Shown: piece by piece, positions 4,918-5,113 of the stretch
Numbering within the stretch: position 1 is the first letter of the stretch
How the letters are laid out: each line of letters begins with the position of its first letter
Source: Gammaproteobacteria bacterium
GTDB taxonomy: Bacteria > Pseudomonadota > Gammaproteobacteria > Steroidobacterales > Steroidobacteraceae
Direction: 5' to 3'
Assembly (NCBI GenBank): GCA_025350345.1
Contig: JANXYA010000192.1
Coordinates: forward strand, 1-5,113
DNA: 5,113 bases
The notes under the pieces: model-generated
Told to the model about the DNA's origin: nothing
What the model saw: only the letters and a program-made list of their open reading frames with translations
Database searches by the model: none
Made by a program: the position numbers and the translations under genes

Positions 4918-5113
4918 GCGTTCACGGCCTTGAGCACCCGCTGGGGCTGCGCGATGCCGTAGCCTTGCGCGTAGTCGACGCCGATGCTGGTGAGCATCTG
5001 GATGATCTCGGCGTTCTCGGCAAATTCCGCGATCGTCTGCTTGCCGGTCAGGTGCCCGATCTCGTTGATCGAGCGCACCATCTCCCGATCGATCGGGTCG
5101 TGGAGGATCTCGC
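4914..5113 (-). CDS. C-terminal end of an EAL-domain protein (cyclic-di-GMP phosphodiesterase type), 5' part outside window
   Basis: Only the last 65 complete codons before the TGA at 4916-4914 are visible. They read like the final strands of an EAL domain: DPIDREMVRSINEIGHLTGK, then TIAEFAENAEI, then IGVDYAQGYGIAQP. The Glu of the AEFAEN segment (AEGVE-type motif) and the Gln of QGYG correspond to conserved active-site positions of EAL phosphodiesterases, which hydrolyse cyclic-di-GMP to pGpG. The DREMV..IN.IGHL.GK.TIAEF wording is typical of large GGDEF-EAL sensor proteins, so upstream PAS, GGDEF or membrane domains are likely, but that is inference. The EAL motif and metal-binding DD lie beyond the window, so catalytic competence cannot be judged. 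The gene converges on tpm with a 7 bp gap. It shows no obvious functional link to sdh. Confidence 0.9.
   Translation of the reverse strand, partial: EILHDPIDREMVRSINEIGHLTGKQTIAEFAENAEIIQMLTSIGVDYAQGYGIAQPQRVLKAVNA

Overview
This GC-rich window is chromosomal core metabolism from a proteobacterium, most likely a gammaproteobacterium of the Xanthomonadales/Steroidobacterales kind. The clues are an sdhC-sdhD-sdhA-sdhB operon whose SdhB starts MAEF..LP and has an all-Cys, mitochondrial-type [2Fe-2S] motif, with ygfZ divergent to it. The taxonomic placement is an inference from family resemblance. I see no mobile element, CRISPR array, rRNA, tRNA or phage sequence.

Layout. The minus strand from 3328 down to 1 carries a succinate dehydrogenase (complex II) operon. 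It begins with a 68-residue gene ending in the SDHAF4/DUF1674 signature (GGPAGPEPTRYGDWE..GRC). This is followed by sdhC and sdhD (cytochrome b556 membrane anchors), sdhA (flavoprotein) and the first 179 codons of sdhB (iron-sulfur subunit, running off the left edge). The genes are packed with 4 to 11 bp overlaps or a 10 bp gap. Three of the five starts appear to be TTG, TTG and GTG.

The plus strand from 3406 carries ygfZ (folate-binding protein that maintains Fe-S enzymes). One base after its stop comes a bacterial thiopurine S-methyltransferase gene (tpm). Only 77 bp separate the divergent ygfZ and DUF1674 starts, so promoters for both directions should lie there, although none can be read with confidence. 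At the right edge the 3' end of an EAL-domain (cyclic-di-GMP phosphodiesterase type) gene converges on tpm. Both stop codons sit inside one small hairpin.

How it fits together: SdhCDAB oxidises succinate and reduces quinone, using covalent FAD, three Fe-S clusters and heme b. The DUF1674/SDHAF4 protein is known in eukaryotes to bind flavinylated SdhA and help it join SdhB. YgfZ supports Fe-S enzymes. The locus therefore groups the enzyme with likely helpers for its flavin and iron-sulfur subunits. The easily missed item is the DUF1674 gene, which lies in what looks like the sdhC leader and overlaps the sdhC start. Nothing here looks like a wholly new system.
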